The position numbers and the translations under genes were made by a program. This document shows positions 9,701 through 17,043 of a stretch of DNA of 64,000 nt, piece after piece (positions within the stretch are counted from its first letter, which is position 1; each line of letters begins with the position of its first letter). Source of the stretch: Pseudanabaena minima (GTDB lineage: Bacteria; Cyanobacteriota; Cyanobacteriia; Pseudanabaenales; Pseudanabaenaceae); contig NZ_CP159508.1 of assembly GCF_051131155.1 (NCBI RefSeq), forward strand, positions 868,001-932,000, read 5' to 3'. The notes beneath the pieces were generated by a model. That model was given only the letters and a program-made list of their open reading frames with translations, made no database searches and was not told the DNA's origin.

Positions 9701-9780
9701 GTTGGGCGGAGCGACAGCGCTACCCAACAGTCAATCTCATTGTTATAATGCCTGTTGGGTTTCATTCTTCAACCTAACCT
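9701..9780. repeat. Short dispersed cyanobacterial repeat (GTAGGTTGGG type)
   Basis: The segment starts TAGGTTGGGCGGAGCG and ends with TGTTGGGTTTCATTCTTCAACC, so its ends are partly complementary (TAGGTTGGG versus CAACCTAACC). Sequences of this type are common in cyanobacterial intergenic regions as small non-coding palindromic repeats. No coding function is implied. Confidence 0.5.
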
Positions 9781-10348
9781 ATGGGATCGTGATCGCTCTA
9801 AAGGTGGCATATTTTATACACAAAATCGTATCAGTTTACATGGACGAACTTTTTAGATGTGGAAGTTTCGCAGTATGTTCATGGATGCCGATCACCACCA
9901 ATCGTAATTAGAAAATCTCAATAAAAGTTCCGATAGCATAATGTCTAAAATTAAACGCAATCCGCGCATTATCCCGAACAAACATTTTTTGCATTGTATC
10001 AGGCTGGATGAGCTTCCATGATTATTTAATGTATTACTAGGACAAATGAGCCTTGTTAGACCGATTCCTTTCCCTGCAAGCGATTTAGCAAGATTTACCA
10101 ACTGGCATCATACTCGTCATACTAGGAATTACAGGTTAGTGGCAAATTTCGGGGTGATCGGACTTAGGCACGATTGATGATGTGGCAAAATTAGATCTAT
10201 TTTATTTTTATATAGACTATTAGCCATTAAATTTTTGATCTCGAAATCTTAGTTTAAAGAGTTAGATTGGTTCTATTTGGGAAAGGAGCGTATTAAAAAT
10301 TAAGTGATAATAAGCAATGAAGTCCTTCATTGCTTGTTGTCACTTCAA
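9781..10348. other. Gene-free stretch, perhaps with decayed coding sequence
   Basis: Between the repeat and the next gene I see only short frames broken by stops in every frame. A piece around 9838-9910 (MDELFRCGSFAV...) and a continuation to about 10020 look like worn protein-coding sequence, but I cannot assign a family. An imperfect hairpin at about 10308-10345 (AAGCAATGAAG / CTTCATTGCTTG) may terminate the minus-strand gene that follows. Confidence 0.35.
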
Positions 10349-10927
10349 CTATGTTGTTTTAAAAATAGACAAAGCTGATCTTACAGAATCAAACGATTGC
10401 TCCCATCTAATTGGGACATCAGATTTGTTTTCAGGAGTAATCAATTTATCAAGAATCATCCATTTTGCTCCATAAAAACTACTGTCTTGCACAATAAGAC
10501 GTTTACCCAATACAGGACTATCATCCTGCTGCTGAGACAATTCAACCGATTTAATTAAAGTCTCTGCCATCTTAAAAGTATTAACAATGTTGTCCCTTTC
10601 TGAATCTCTGTCTTCAAAAGTTCCACCCCATCCTAATTGTAGAAATAGAGCTAATGAATCCCTTACAAGATAATAATGCAGAGCGTAAGAGTTAAATCCG
10701 TATCCACTAGTTCCAAATAATAAATAATCGGATACAGGTTTTGTCATAACATCCTTTACAAATAAATCAATATCATACAAATCTCTAGTCTCTTGATAGG
10801 AACCATAGATCGAGTCAGATATTTGCAAGATGTTTTCACTCATTTCATGGGGAATAAAAGGAACTGGTAAATTCATGCCAGTAAAGTATTTCTCGATTTG
10901 CTGGAAGTTAATACTATTTGTATTCAT
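10349..10927 (-). CDS. Unknown protein downstream of the kinase-like effector
   Basis: 192 residues, not recognised. Soluble and acidic, with aromatic-rich stretches (GYGFNSYALHYYLVRDSL) and no signal peptide or transmembrane helix. It lies 153 bp downstream of the 681-residue DUF4157 protein on the same strand, in the same relative place as 4741-5226 behind the other effector, but the two small proteins share no obvious sequence. A role as specific immunity protein or effector chaperone is a guess from position. The gap is long enough for its own promoter. Confidence 0.65.
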   Translation of the reverse strand: MNTNSINFQQIEKYFTGMNLPVPFIPHEMSENILQISDSIYGSYQETRDLYDIDLFVKDVMTKPVSDYLLFGTSGYGFNSYALHYYLVRDSLALFLQLGWGGTFEDRDSERDNIVNTFKMAETLIKSVELSQQQDDSPVLGKRLIVQDSSFYGAKWMILDKLITPENKSDVPIRWEQSFDSVRSALSIFKTT

Positions 10928-11080
10928 TATTGCATTTAGATAGTTTGTGTGTGTTTGTTATTTCATTTGCTACTATATCTACTATATTTTTAATTTATCT
11001 ACTTACTCTTAAATAAGCTCGTAATCTCTAAAAAATATACTTAGCGAATTCTAATTAATCTAATTAATTTATAAATGAAA

Positions 11081-13126
11081 CTACTTGTCTTGCCATTCAT
11101 CATTTCCTTTTAGTCTATTACTTTTTTCGCTGATCAATTTTTGCAAATACTTTGCTAATGAATTTAGACGACTTATGGTCGAGTTAATCTCTTCATCGCT
11201 TAGTAGATCTTGCAAAGCATCTCTTAGCACATTCGGATTAGATGACAGATCCACAATTTTTTGGGCGAATTCACTGTCAATTTCCTCAAGCTCCTGTGCA
11301 AACTTACCAGCAACAAGTTGGTGGGCAAACTGACCGTAGTCTTGAGCGTAATCTATATCCTTATAGTTTTTGCCAAAAGCTATATCGTTATCTATACCCT
11401 TTACTCCGATCGCCTTATTCTGTTCGTCCAGTTCAACAATGTAATTACCATAGTGTCTATCTACTTGTCCAGCGATGATATCCAGTAGGAAGAGATTGGA
11501 TAATGCATGTCTTGTAATACCACTATTCAATATTGCTTGAAGGGCGGAAGCTTCTGAATCTCCTTCATTTGTATCTTTGTTTCGCGCTTGCTTGATTTTC
11601 GTGCTGAGATCTTTTCCTGATTTACCAACAGCTGCCTGCATCAGCAAACCCGCTTCTCCATTAAATTTGGCTTTAAACGTCGGTGGAATAACATTTGCGT
11701 TCAGTAATTGGTCTAGTCGATACATAGCGATATTACGCTCAACAAACTTAGGGTCTTTTTCTGGAATCCCAGAACCACCTTTTTCTGCTCCTCTATGACG
11801 ACTATTGACCTTATCCTCATCCACTTGAGCCTTAAAGTATCCTTCAAATTCTCCTCCCTCAACTGTTTTTAGATCACCAGTTTTATTTTTGCGCACCCCA
11901 AACTTATATTTGAGTTTGGAAACTTCACTCATTTGACCATCACTGTCAATTTTTCCACCAGTCGGCTGGTTAACATCCTCATCAAATGCGTCATCTTGCA
12001 AATTGTCTAAGGACAAGAGCAAGTTGTCAATTTCGTTTTTGACTTCCTGAATCAGTCTTGTAACATATTTCTTCCGACTACTTGTATTGGAGTCTGGTGA
12101 GTTTTCCCACGCTTCAGCTATGTTGAGGATCTGTTCTAAAAATGTCAATTTGTCTGCCTCAGTATTTGCATTCTCATATGCATCTAAACCTTGCTTGAGC
12201 TTTACAAAGACCTGAGCGCTTTTACCTTTACGCGCAGTTAATTTAGTCTTTTTCTTGAAAGAAGCAGCAGATATAAGTCTCTGCACTGATTCAGGGGCAG
12301 TACTCACATTGGGAACATTAGCGCCTTTCCCATTCTGTTGGACAACATGAGTGAGTTCATGGGCAATTAGTTCTTGACCACTTTTACTGCTTGGATCATA
12401 GGCTCCTTGCCGAAAGAAAACATCGTGTCCTGTCGTAAAAGCTTTCGCTTGAATCGATTGATTTAATTGATCTGAATGTGAATCTGTGTGAACCTTTACG
12501 CCGCTAAAGTCTGCTCCCATAGCCTGACCCATCGACTGTTGCAGATCAGTATCTAGAGACTGACCACCACCCCTTGCACTCTGAATTGATGACTCTAAGT
12601 CAGTTGATGCTTCTCCGCCACCAAGATTTTCGTGTCTCTGCACTAAAGACTTCATTTGCAATTCTTCCTCTTCTTCCATTGATTCTCGCTGGATTGAAGA
12701 GATTGGTTTCATCTGCAATTCTTCCTCTTCTTCCATTGATTCTCGTTGGACAGATTGATCCTGAGTTGGCGAATTTATCTGCTGAATAACTTTAGATGCA
12801 GTTGCATCAGCTTCCTGCTCATACTTATCATTTGGTTCACCTATACTCAGCTTAGACTGGATCACCATCCGCTTGGTTTGAAGCGGCTTCATCATCAAGC
12901 GGTTCATTGTTTTTGCTTGGACTGGTGTATCAGACAATTCATTGCTGCGCTGACTAATTATTTTTTCTAGAAAATTCTCAGTGTATCCAGATGATCGAAA
13001 CGTAGCATTTTCATTCAAATCGGTCTGAAGTGACGCGAAGCCTCTAGTTTGTAAATATGTTGCTTTGGGTTGGACTGAAGTCGTGATTTGGGAAGGCTTT
13101 TTTTCGTTGTCGTAAGTACGCGACAT
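11081..13126 (-). CDS. DUF4157 effector with a PI3/4K-like (DRHxGN) kinase-type C-terminus
   Basis: 681 residues. Leader 1-90; IGEPNDKYEQEADA at about 95-108; two linkers of the form QRESMEEEEELQMK (127-159); DUF4157 core about 165-266 with HELTH at 256-260. The C-terminal region (about 400-680) has the marks of an atypical kinase of the PI3/4K, HipA or Fam20 type: GYFK with Lys432, VERNIAMYRLDQLL from 462 leading to NVIPPT (E463), the catalytic-loop-like DRHYGN at 556-561 and a metal-binding IDND at 578-581. Substrate unknown: it could phosphorylate protein or lipid in a target cell. The sequence before the ATG (AGGGGTTAGTGATATGTCGC) is nearly identical to that of the next effector upstream. 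Confidence 0.78.
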   Translation of the reverse strand: MSRTYDNEKKPSQITTSVQPKATYLQTRGFASLQTDLNENATFRSSGYTENFLEKIISQRSNELSDTPVQAKTMNRLMMKPLQTKRMVIQSKLSIGEPNDKYEQEADATASKVIQQINSPTQDQSVQRESMEEEEELQMKPISSIQRESMEEEEELQMKSLVQRHENLGGGEASTDLESSIQSARGGGQSLDTDLQQSMGQAMGADFSGVKVHTDSHSDQLNQSIQAKAFTTGHDVFFRQGAYDPSSKSGQELIAHELTHVVQQNGKGANVPNVSTAPESVQRLISAASFKKKTKLTARKGKSAQVFVKLKQGLDAYENANTEADKLTFLEQILNIAEAWENSPDSNTSSRKKYVTRLIQEVKNEIDNLLLSLDNLQDDAFDEDVNQPTGGKIDSDGQMSEVSKLKYKFGVRKNKTGDLKTVEGGEFEGYFKAQVDEDKVNSRHRGAEKGGSGIPEKDPKFVERNIAMYRLDQLLNANVIPPTFKAKFNGEAGLLMQAAVGKSGKDLSTKIKQARNKDTNEGDSEASALQAILNSGITRHALSNLFLLDIIAGQVDRHYGNYIVELDEQNKAIGVKGIDNDIAFGKNYKDIDYAQDYGQFAHQLVAGKFAQELEEIDSEFAQKIVDLSSNPNVLRDALQDLLSDEEINSTISRLNSLAKYLQKLISEKSNRLKGNDEWQDK

Positions 13127-13202
13127 ATCACTAACCCCTATATTTACTTACTTAGAAACTTCATGTATTTGATATTGTATATTCTTGCACAATCAAAAAA
13201 CT

Positions 13203-13280
13203 TTAACGACAATTCTGATCATTTGCAGCACCATCTTGCAGAGCCGTGTTACATAACTTTATATTTGCCAAATTTACTAT
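13203..13280 (-). pseudogene. Copied 3' tail of a pentapeptide-repeat gene
   Basis: The minus strand reads KLCNTALQDGAANDQNCR then stop, nearly the same as the C-terminus of the full pentapeptide gene at 15135-15809 (KLCNTTLQDGAINNQNCR). Similarity stops abruptly at about 13280, and no repeat body or start is present. It lies in the same position relative to the kinase-like effector gene as the real pentapeptide tail does to the ART effector gene, so it is a scar of a duplication that copied tail, promoter and effector head together. Confidence 0.8.
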
Positions 13281-13351
13281 AGCCAGAAATAGAGAATTTT
13301 CGTTATAAGTATTTATACTTAAGCATAATTGAGATGCTCCCTGTGAAGACT

Positions 13352-15058
13352 TTACAATACATCTTGCTCTGGCATTTCTTCCCAAGGAATATTCCATGTA
13401 GAAGCATCTGTTCCAGCTATTACAAAATTCATCAATTCCTTACCGTGTACAAAATATGTCACCTGATTCCCAGGAATTCCACCTGATTTAATGAACTCAA
13501 ATTGAGGTTCGTAAGGATTCGGTAATCCTAGATCATCAAAATGCTTATTTACGTCAGTAAATGTTTGCGGATCTACAGTAGTATCTATTTTGTAGAAGTA
13601 TTTGTTTAATAATCCTTGCAAAAGTGTCGGATCTTTTGCAAAATTTAAGTTCCCAGAAGTAGAGACATATTGACTATGTTTTTTTGCTCCCGACCCAGCT
13701 TTTCCTGATTCACCAGTTGGAGCATCTGCCCTATCATTTGCAAGGACTTGATTCACATGTTCAACTATAGTAATATTTCCCCCTGCATTCCAAGGTTGAA
13801 AACCAACTTTGCCAATTACTGCTGGCAGTCTTTCATCCATGCGATATACACTATCTGGGAGAGGTGTACGATCACGCAGTCTCCAAGCCGCAAGTTCGTT
13901 AGTTGCATTTTTTAAAAGTGCTTTGACACCCGCAATTCTTTTCTTTGCTTTTTTCTCTGGTGCAGATAGATATTCGTTACAAGCACTGATTAATTCCGTT
14001 AGCCCTACCGACCTAGAAGATGCTCCATGACATTTTTTCAGAGCATTATCAATTTTTACAACATTATTTCTTTTTCCTGAAAATGCGCTATCGCTTTTAT
14101 TTAAGAATTCTGCTTCTGTCATTAACTTTCTTTGAATAGTGCTTCTGTTTTGCTGAACTACATGGGTTAGTTCATGAGCAATTAACTCCTGTCCTCCTTT
14201 GCTACTAGGATTGTATTCTCCTTGCCGAAAGAATACATCTTGCCCAGTTGTGAATGCTTTCGACTGAATTGAGTGATTTAATTGATCGGATTGCGTATCT
14301 GTATGAACTTTTACAGCGCTAAAATCCGCTCCCATTGCCTGCCCCATCTTATTCTGGAGACTCGCATCTAGTGACTGCCCCCCCCCGCGCGCCCTCTGAA
14401 TCGAAGACTCTAAATCAGTTGATGCTTCTCCCCCACCAAGATTTTCACGTCTTTGCTCCAAAGACTTCATTTGCAATTCTTCATTCTCTTCTTCTGTTGA
14501 CTCTTCTCGTTGGATTGAAGAAATTGGCTTCATCTGCAATTCTTCATCTTCTACTTCTACTTCTTCTACTTCTTCATCCTCATCCTCATCCATCTCTTCT
14601 TCCATGTCCCATGCTCGTTGAATGGAAGATATTGGTTTCATTTGCAATTCTTCATTCTCTTCTTCCATCGACTCTTCTCGTTGGACAGATTGATCCTGAG
14701 TTGGCGAATTTATCTGCTGAACAACTTTAGATGCAGTTGCATCAGCTTCCTGCTCATACTTATCATTTGGCTCACCAATACTCAACTTAGCTTGGATCGT
14801 CGCAATCCGCTTAGCTTGAAGTGTCTTCAAGCGGTTTATTGGTTTTGCTTGGACTGGCGTACCAGACGGCTCAATGCTGCCCTGATTTATTATTTTTTCA
14901 AGAAGATTATCACCATTTCTAGATGACCGAGAGATAGCATCTTCGTCCAAATCCATTTGAAGTGGTGCGAAATCTCTAGTTTGTAAAAATGATGTTGCTG
15001 GTTGGACTGAAGTCGTCGATTGGGAAGGTCTTTTTGCGAAATCGGATGTACGCGACAT
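13352..15058 (-). CDS. DUF4157 effector with a cholera/pertussis-type ADP-ribosyltransferase C-terminus
   Basis: 568 residues. Leader 1-90, IGEPNDKYEQEADA, three IQR...ELQMK linkers (about 126-200), one with a long Asp/Glu run, and the DUF4157 core (about 205-305) with HELTH at 295-299. The C-terminus (about 400-568) shows the order of the R-S-E class of mono-ADP-ribosyltransferases: VYRMDERLP with Arg406, GFQPWNAGG, then YVSTS (466-468), YFYKID, and QFEFIKSGGIPGNQV. The last block aligns with the cholera toxin catalytic loop, putting the catalytic Glu at 521; two residues before it is Gln519, a QxE arrangement as in pertussis toxin rather than ExE. Predicted to transfer ADP-ribose from NAD to a target-cell protein. 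No partner gene follows. Confidence 0.83.
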   Translation of the reverse strand: MSRTSDFAKRPSQSTTSVQPATSFLQTRDFAPLQMDLDEDAISRSSRNGDNLLEKIINQGSIEPSGTPVQAKPINRLKTLQAKRIATIQAKLSIGEPNDKYEQEADATASKVVQQINSPTQDQSVQREESMEEENEELQMKPISSIQRAWDMEEEMDEDEDEEVEEVEVEDEELQMKPISSIQREESTEEENEELQMKSLEQRRENLGGGEASTDLESSIQRARGGGQSLDASLQNKMGQAMGADFSAVKVHTDTQSDQLNHSIQSKAFTTGQDVFFRQGEYNPSSKGGQELIAHELTHVVQQNRSTIQRKLMTEAEFLNKSDSAFSGKRNNVVKIDNALKKCHGASSRSVGLTELISACNEYLSAPEKKAKKRIAGVKALLKNATNELAAWRLRDRTPLPDSVYRMDERLPAVIGKVGFQPWNAGGNITIVEHVNQVLANDRADAPTGESGKAGSGAKKHSQYVSTSGNLNFAKDPTLLQGLLNKYFYKIDTTVDPQTFTDVNKHFDDLGLPNPYEPQFEFIKSGGIPGNQVTYFVHGKELMNFVIAGTDASTWNIPWEEMPEQDVL

Positions 15059-15134
15059 GTCACTAACCCCTCAATTTACTTACTGAGTATGCGTATATTT
15101 TTGATATTGCATATTCTCGCATAATCAAAAAAAA

Positions 15135-15809
15135 TTAACGACAATTTTGATTGTTGATCGCTCCATCTTGCAGAGTGGTGTTACATAACTTAGCATTCTG
15201 TAAATTTGTATTTACTAATGATGCATTTTCTAGATCTGCGTCAACTAAATTTGCTTCACTGAGATTAGCCTTTTCAAAATTGGCAAATTCTAGCTTGGCA
15301 TTAGTGAGATTTGCTTTGAGTAAATTTGCACCTTCAAGATCGACAAATTGACGTACTGAAGTGAAGGGATCAACATAGCCCTCAGCATAGGTGTCAGTAA
15401 GGTTCGACTCTTGAAGGTTACTTTGCCTAAAAGAGGCTTCAAGCAAATGTGTATTGCTAAGGTTAGCCCCCTGCAAGTTTGCTTGCCCGAAGTTAGCGAG
15501 GCGTAAATCTGCATAACTAAGATCAGCATAGGTAAGATTTGCGTCCTGTAAGTTTGCTCCTCTAAGATCAACGCTACGCAGATTAGCCCCTTGGAGATTA
15601 GCTTTATTTAAATCTGCACCAATTAGTTTCAGTCCATTCAGATCTGTATTTTGCAAATTGCAACCCTGACAACGATTAGTTTCAATCAAGCGTTGGCGAT
15701 TTAAAGTTTGAATGCGATCGCTACTAGGATCTGCCAAGGATGATGAGGAAAATGCAATTCCAATAAGTATAAACACTCCTGAAAATAATGCTTTAGAGGA
15801 AATACTCAT
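15135..15809 (-). CDS. Secreted pentapeptide-repeat protein
   Basis: 224 residues from the ATG at 15809, which has GGAGTCT just upstream; the frame is open to 15866 but without a better start. Signal peptide at 1-25 (SSKALFSGVFILIGIAFSS, then LADPSS). After a CQGC motif, tandem A(D/N)Lxx pentapeptides fill most of the chain (DLNGLKLIGADLNKANLQG), giving a right-handed square beta-helix. Molecular function unknown; such proteins are abundant in the cyanobacterial periplasm and thylakoid lumen. It lies directly upstream of the ART effector on the same strand (76 bp gap), and the two may be one transcript. Its 3' tail was duplicated at 13203-13280. Confidence 0.85.
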   Translation of the reverse strand: MSISSKALFSGVFILIGIAFSSSSLADPSSDRIQTLNRQRLIETNRCQGCNLQNTDLNGLKLIGADLNKANLQGANLRSVDLRGANLQDANLTYADLSYADLRLANFGQANLQGANLSNTHLLEASFRQSNLQESNLTDTYAEGYVDPFTSVRQFVDLEGANLLKANLTNAKLEFANFEKANLSEANLVDADLENASLVNTNLQNAKLCNTTLQDGAINNQNCR

Positions 15810-15951
15810 TTTTAGACTCCCAATCTTAAGTAGTGAAATTCTATCGCGACTATCATTAAACCCCAAAAATCTAGCGCGATCGCCTTACTATTGGATACGT
15901 TATGCTCAACTCTATTATTTGGAGTAATGCGTGCTCTAGATAAAACATAAT

Positions 15952-16692
15952 ATGCACCATAATCCTATCTCTATTGAAAGCCTCAGTTATATATATCCTG
16001 ATGGTATTCAAGCTTTAAAAGGGATCGATCTCCAGATTGCTGCGACCGAAAAGGTTGCGATCGTGGGCGCGAATGGATCGGGGAAATCAACATTATTACT
16101 GCACCTCAATGGCATTCTCATGCCTCAGCAAGGAGAAATCGTGATTGGGGAAATGCTGGTAACACCTCATAATCTATTGGCAATCAGGAATTTTGTTGGT
16201 TTGGTGTTTCAGAATCCAGACGATCAGCTATTTATGCCTACGGTTTGGGAAGATGTTGCCTTTGGTCCAATGAATCAAGGACTTAAAGGAACTGAGTTAA
16301 AAATTCGCGTATCGGAAGCCCTAGTATCTGTCGGGCTTGATGTCACTAAATATGCTGAGCGTCTATCCCATAATCTCTCTGGTGGAGAAAAAAAACGGGT
16401 GGCGATCGCAGGAGTCTTAGCGATGCAACCACAGGTCTTAGTATTTGATGAGCCATCTGCCCAACTCGATCCGCGATCGCGGCGACAATTAATCCAGCTT
16501 TTACAAACCTTGCCAGAAACCCAGTTAATAGCTACCCACGATCTTGATCTTGTGTTGGAATTATGCGATCGCACGATCGTATTGAGTGAGGGGAAAGTTG
16601 TTTATGATGGAAATACGAAACAGGTTCTTAGCGATCGCGAATTTTTGCTAGCACATTCTTTAGAAATGCCACTCAGCCTCAATAGCAAATGA
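15952..16692 (+). CDS. cbiO: Energy-coupling-factor ABC transporter ATPase, CbiO-like
   Basis: 246 residues. Walker A GANGSGKST at 39-47, Q-loop in the family-typical VFQNPDDQLF (about 84-93), signature LSGGE at 142-146, Walker B VLVFDEP at 162-168 and switch His at 196. QNPDDQLF marks the CbiO/EcfA branch, which powers cobalt, nickel or vitamin uptake through ECF transporters. No CbiM, CbiQ or S component is in the window, so the ion is unknown. The stop codon lies inside a perfect palindrome (16685-16721). Confidence 0.88.
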   Translation: MHHNPISIESLSYIYPDGIQALKGIDLQIAATEKVAIVGANGSGKSTLLLHLNGILMPQQGEIVIGEMLVTPHNLLAIRNFVGLVFQNPDDQLFMPTVWEDVAFGPMNQGLKGTELKIRVSEALVSVGLDVTKYAERLSHNLSGGEKKRVAIAGVLAMQPQVLVFDEPSAQLDPRSRRQLIQLLQTLPETQLIATHDLDLVLELCDRTIVLSEGKVVYDGNTKQVLSDREFLLAHSLEMPLSLNSK

Positions 16693-16721
16693 ATGCGGCG
16701 CTTCGCGCCGCATTCATTTGC
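16685..16721. repeat. Perfect palindrome over the cbiO stop codon
   Basis: 17-bp arms GCAAATGAATGCGGCGC (16685-16701) and its complement (16705-16721) around a TTC loop. The cbiO stop TGA at 16690-16692 is inside the left arm. The loop and GC core resemble the other dispersed palindromes of the window, and it is followed by the TTTTATGTCCTAA flank also seen at 63766-63778. Confidence 0.75.
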
Positions 16722-16752
16722 TTCGGGTTTTATGTCCTAATTAGCTGGAATT

Positions 16753-16807
16753 AAAACCCAAAAAACTGTGGCGCACGCGCAGCGTGCGCCACAGTTTTTT
16801 GGGTTTT
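16753..16807. repeat. Perfect 26-bp-stem palindrome, probable cbiO terminator
   Basis: Arms 16753-16778 and 16782-16807 are perfectly complementary, with a 3-base loop. The stem begins AAAACCCAAAAAACTGTG and has a GC-rich core. The outer AAAACCC/GGGTTTT edges match the palindrome at 51661-51716. Followed by GCCTAGCTACTTA, which recurs near 21750 and 63870. It can end transcription in either direction. Confidence 0.75.
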
Positions 16808-16881
16808 ATATGTAATTTTGCCTAGCTACTTATTCTAAACAGCAGGAACTCCATCGAAAATATAATGATAAATTAATGTAG

Positions 16882-16975
16882 ATATAGCGCTCCTAAATGG
16901 GTTGTAAGATTTGGAGAGTGTTAAGAGTGCGCGCCGAAGGGACTCACTCTCACGATCTATTTAGGATTGCTATAT
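16882..16975. repeat. Hairpin repeat with TATAGC...CCTAAAT ends
   Basis: Outer arms ATATAGCGCTCCTAAAT (16882-16898) and ATTTAGGATTGCTATAT (16959-16975) match at 15 of 17 positions. The inside carries GGGTTGTAAG and an imperfect stem (GAGAGTG...CACTCTC). The left edge is the same as that of the element at 37303-37371, so both belong to one family. No gene is present; it lies upstream of the TPR gene. Confidence 0.65.
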
Positions 16976-17043
16976 GAAAAGTTGTCATCACTATTTTGGT
17001 GGCGACTTGTTCTAAATCTGTGATTGAAAACTTGGGATTACCA

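Noticed and set aside
9702..9911. 69-codon frame over the GTAGGTTGGG repeat
   Set aside because: It runs through a non-coding repeat; only its last part might be decayed coding sequence, and no family could be assigned.
14335..14926. Two plus-strand frames inside the ART effector (131 and 102 codons)
   Set aside because: Antisense shadows of the Asp/Glu-rich linkers; composition is Leu/His/Pro-biased as expected from reverse GAA/GAT codons.
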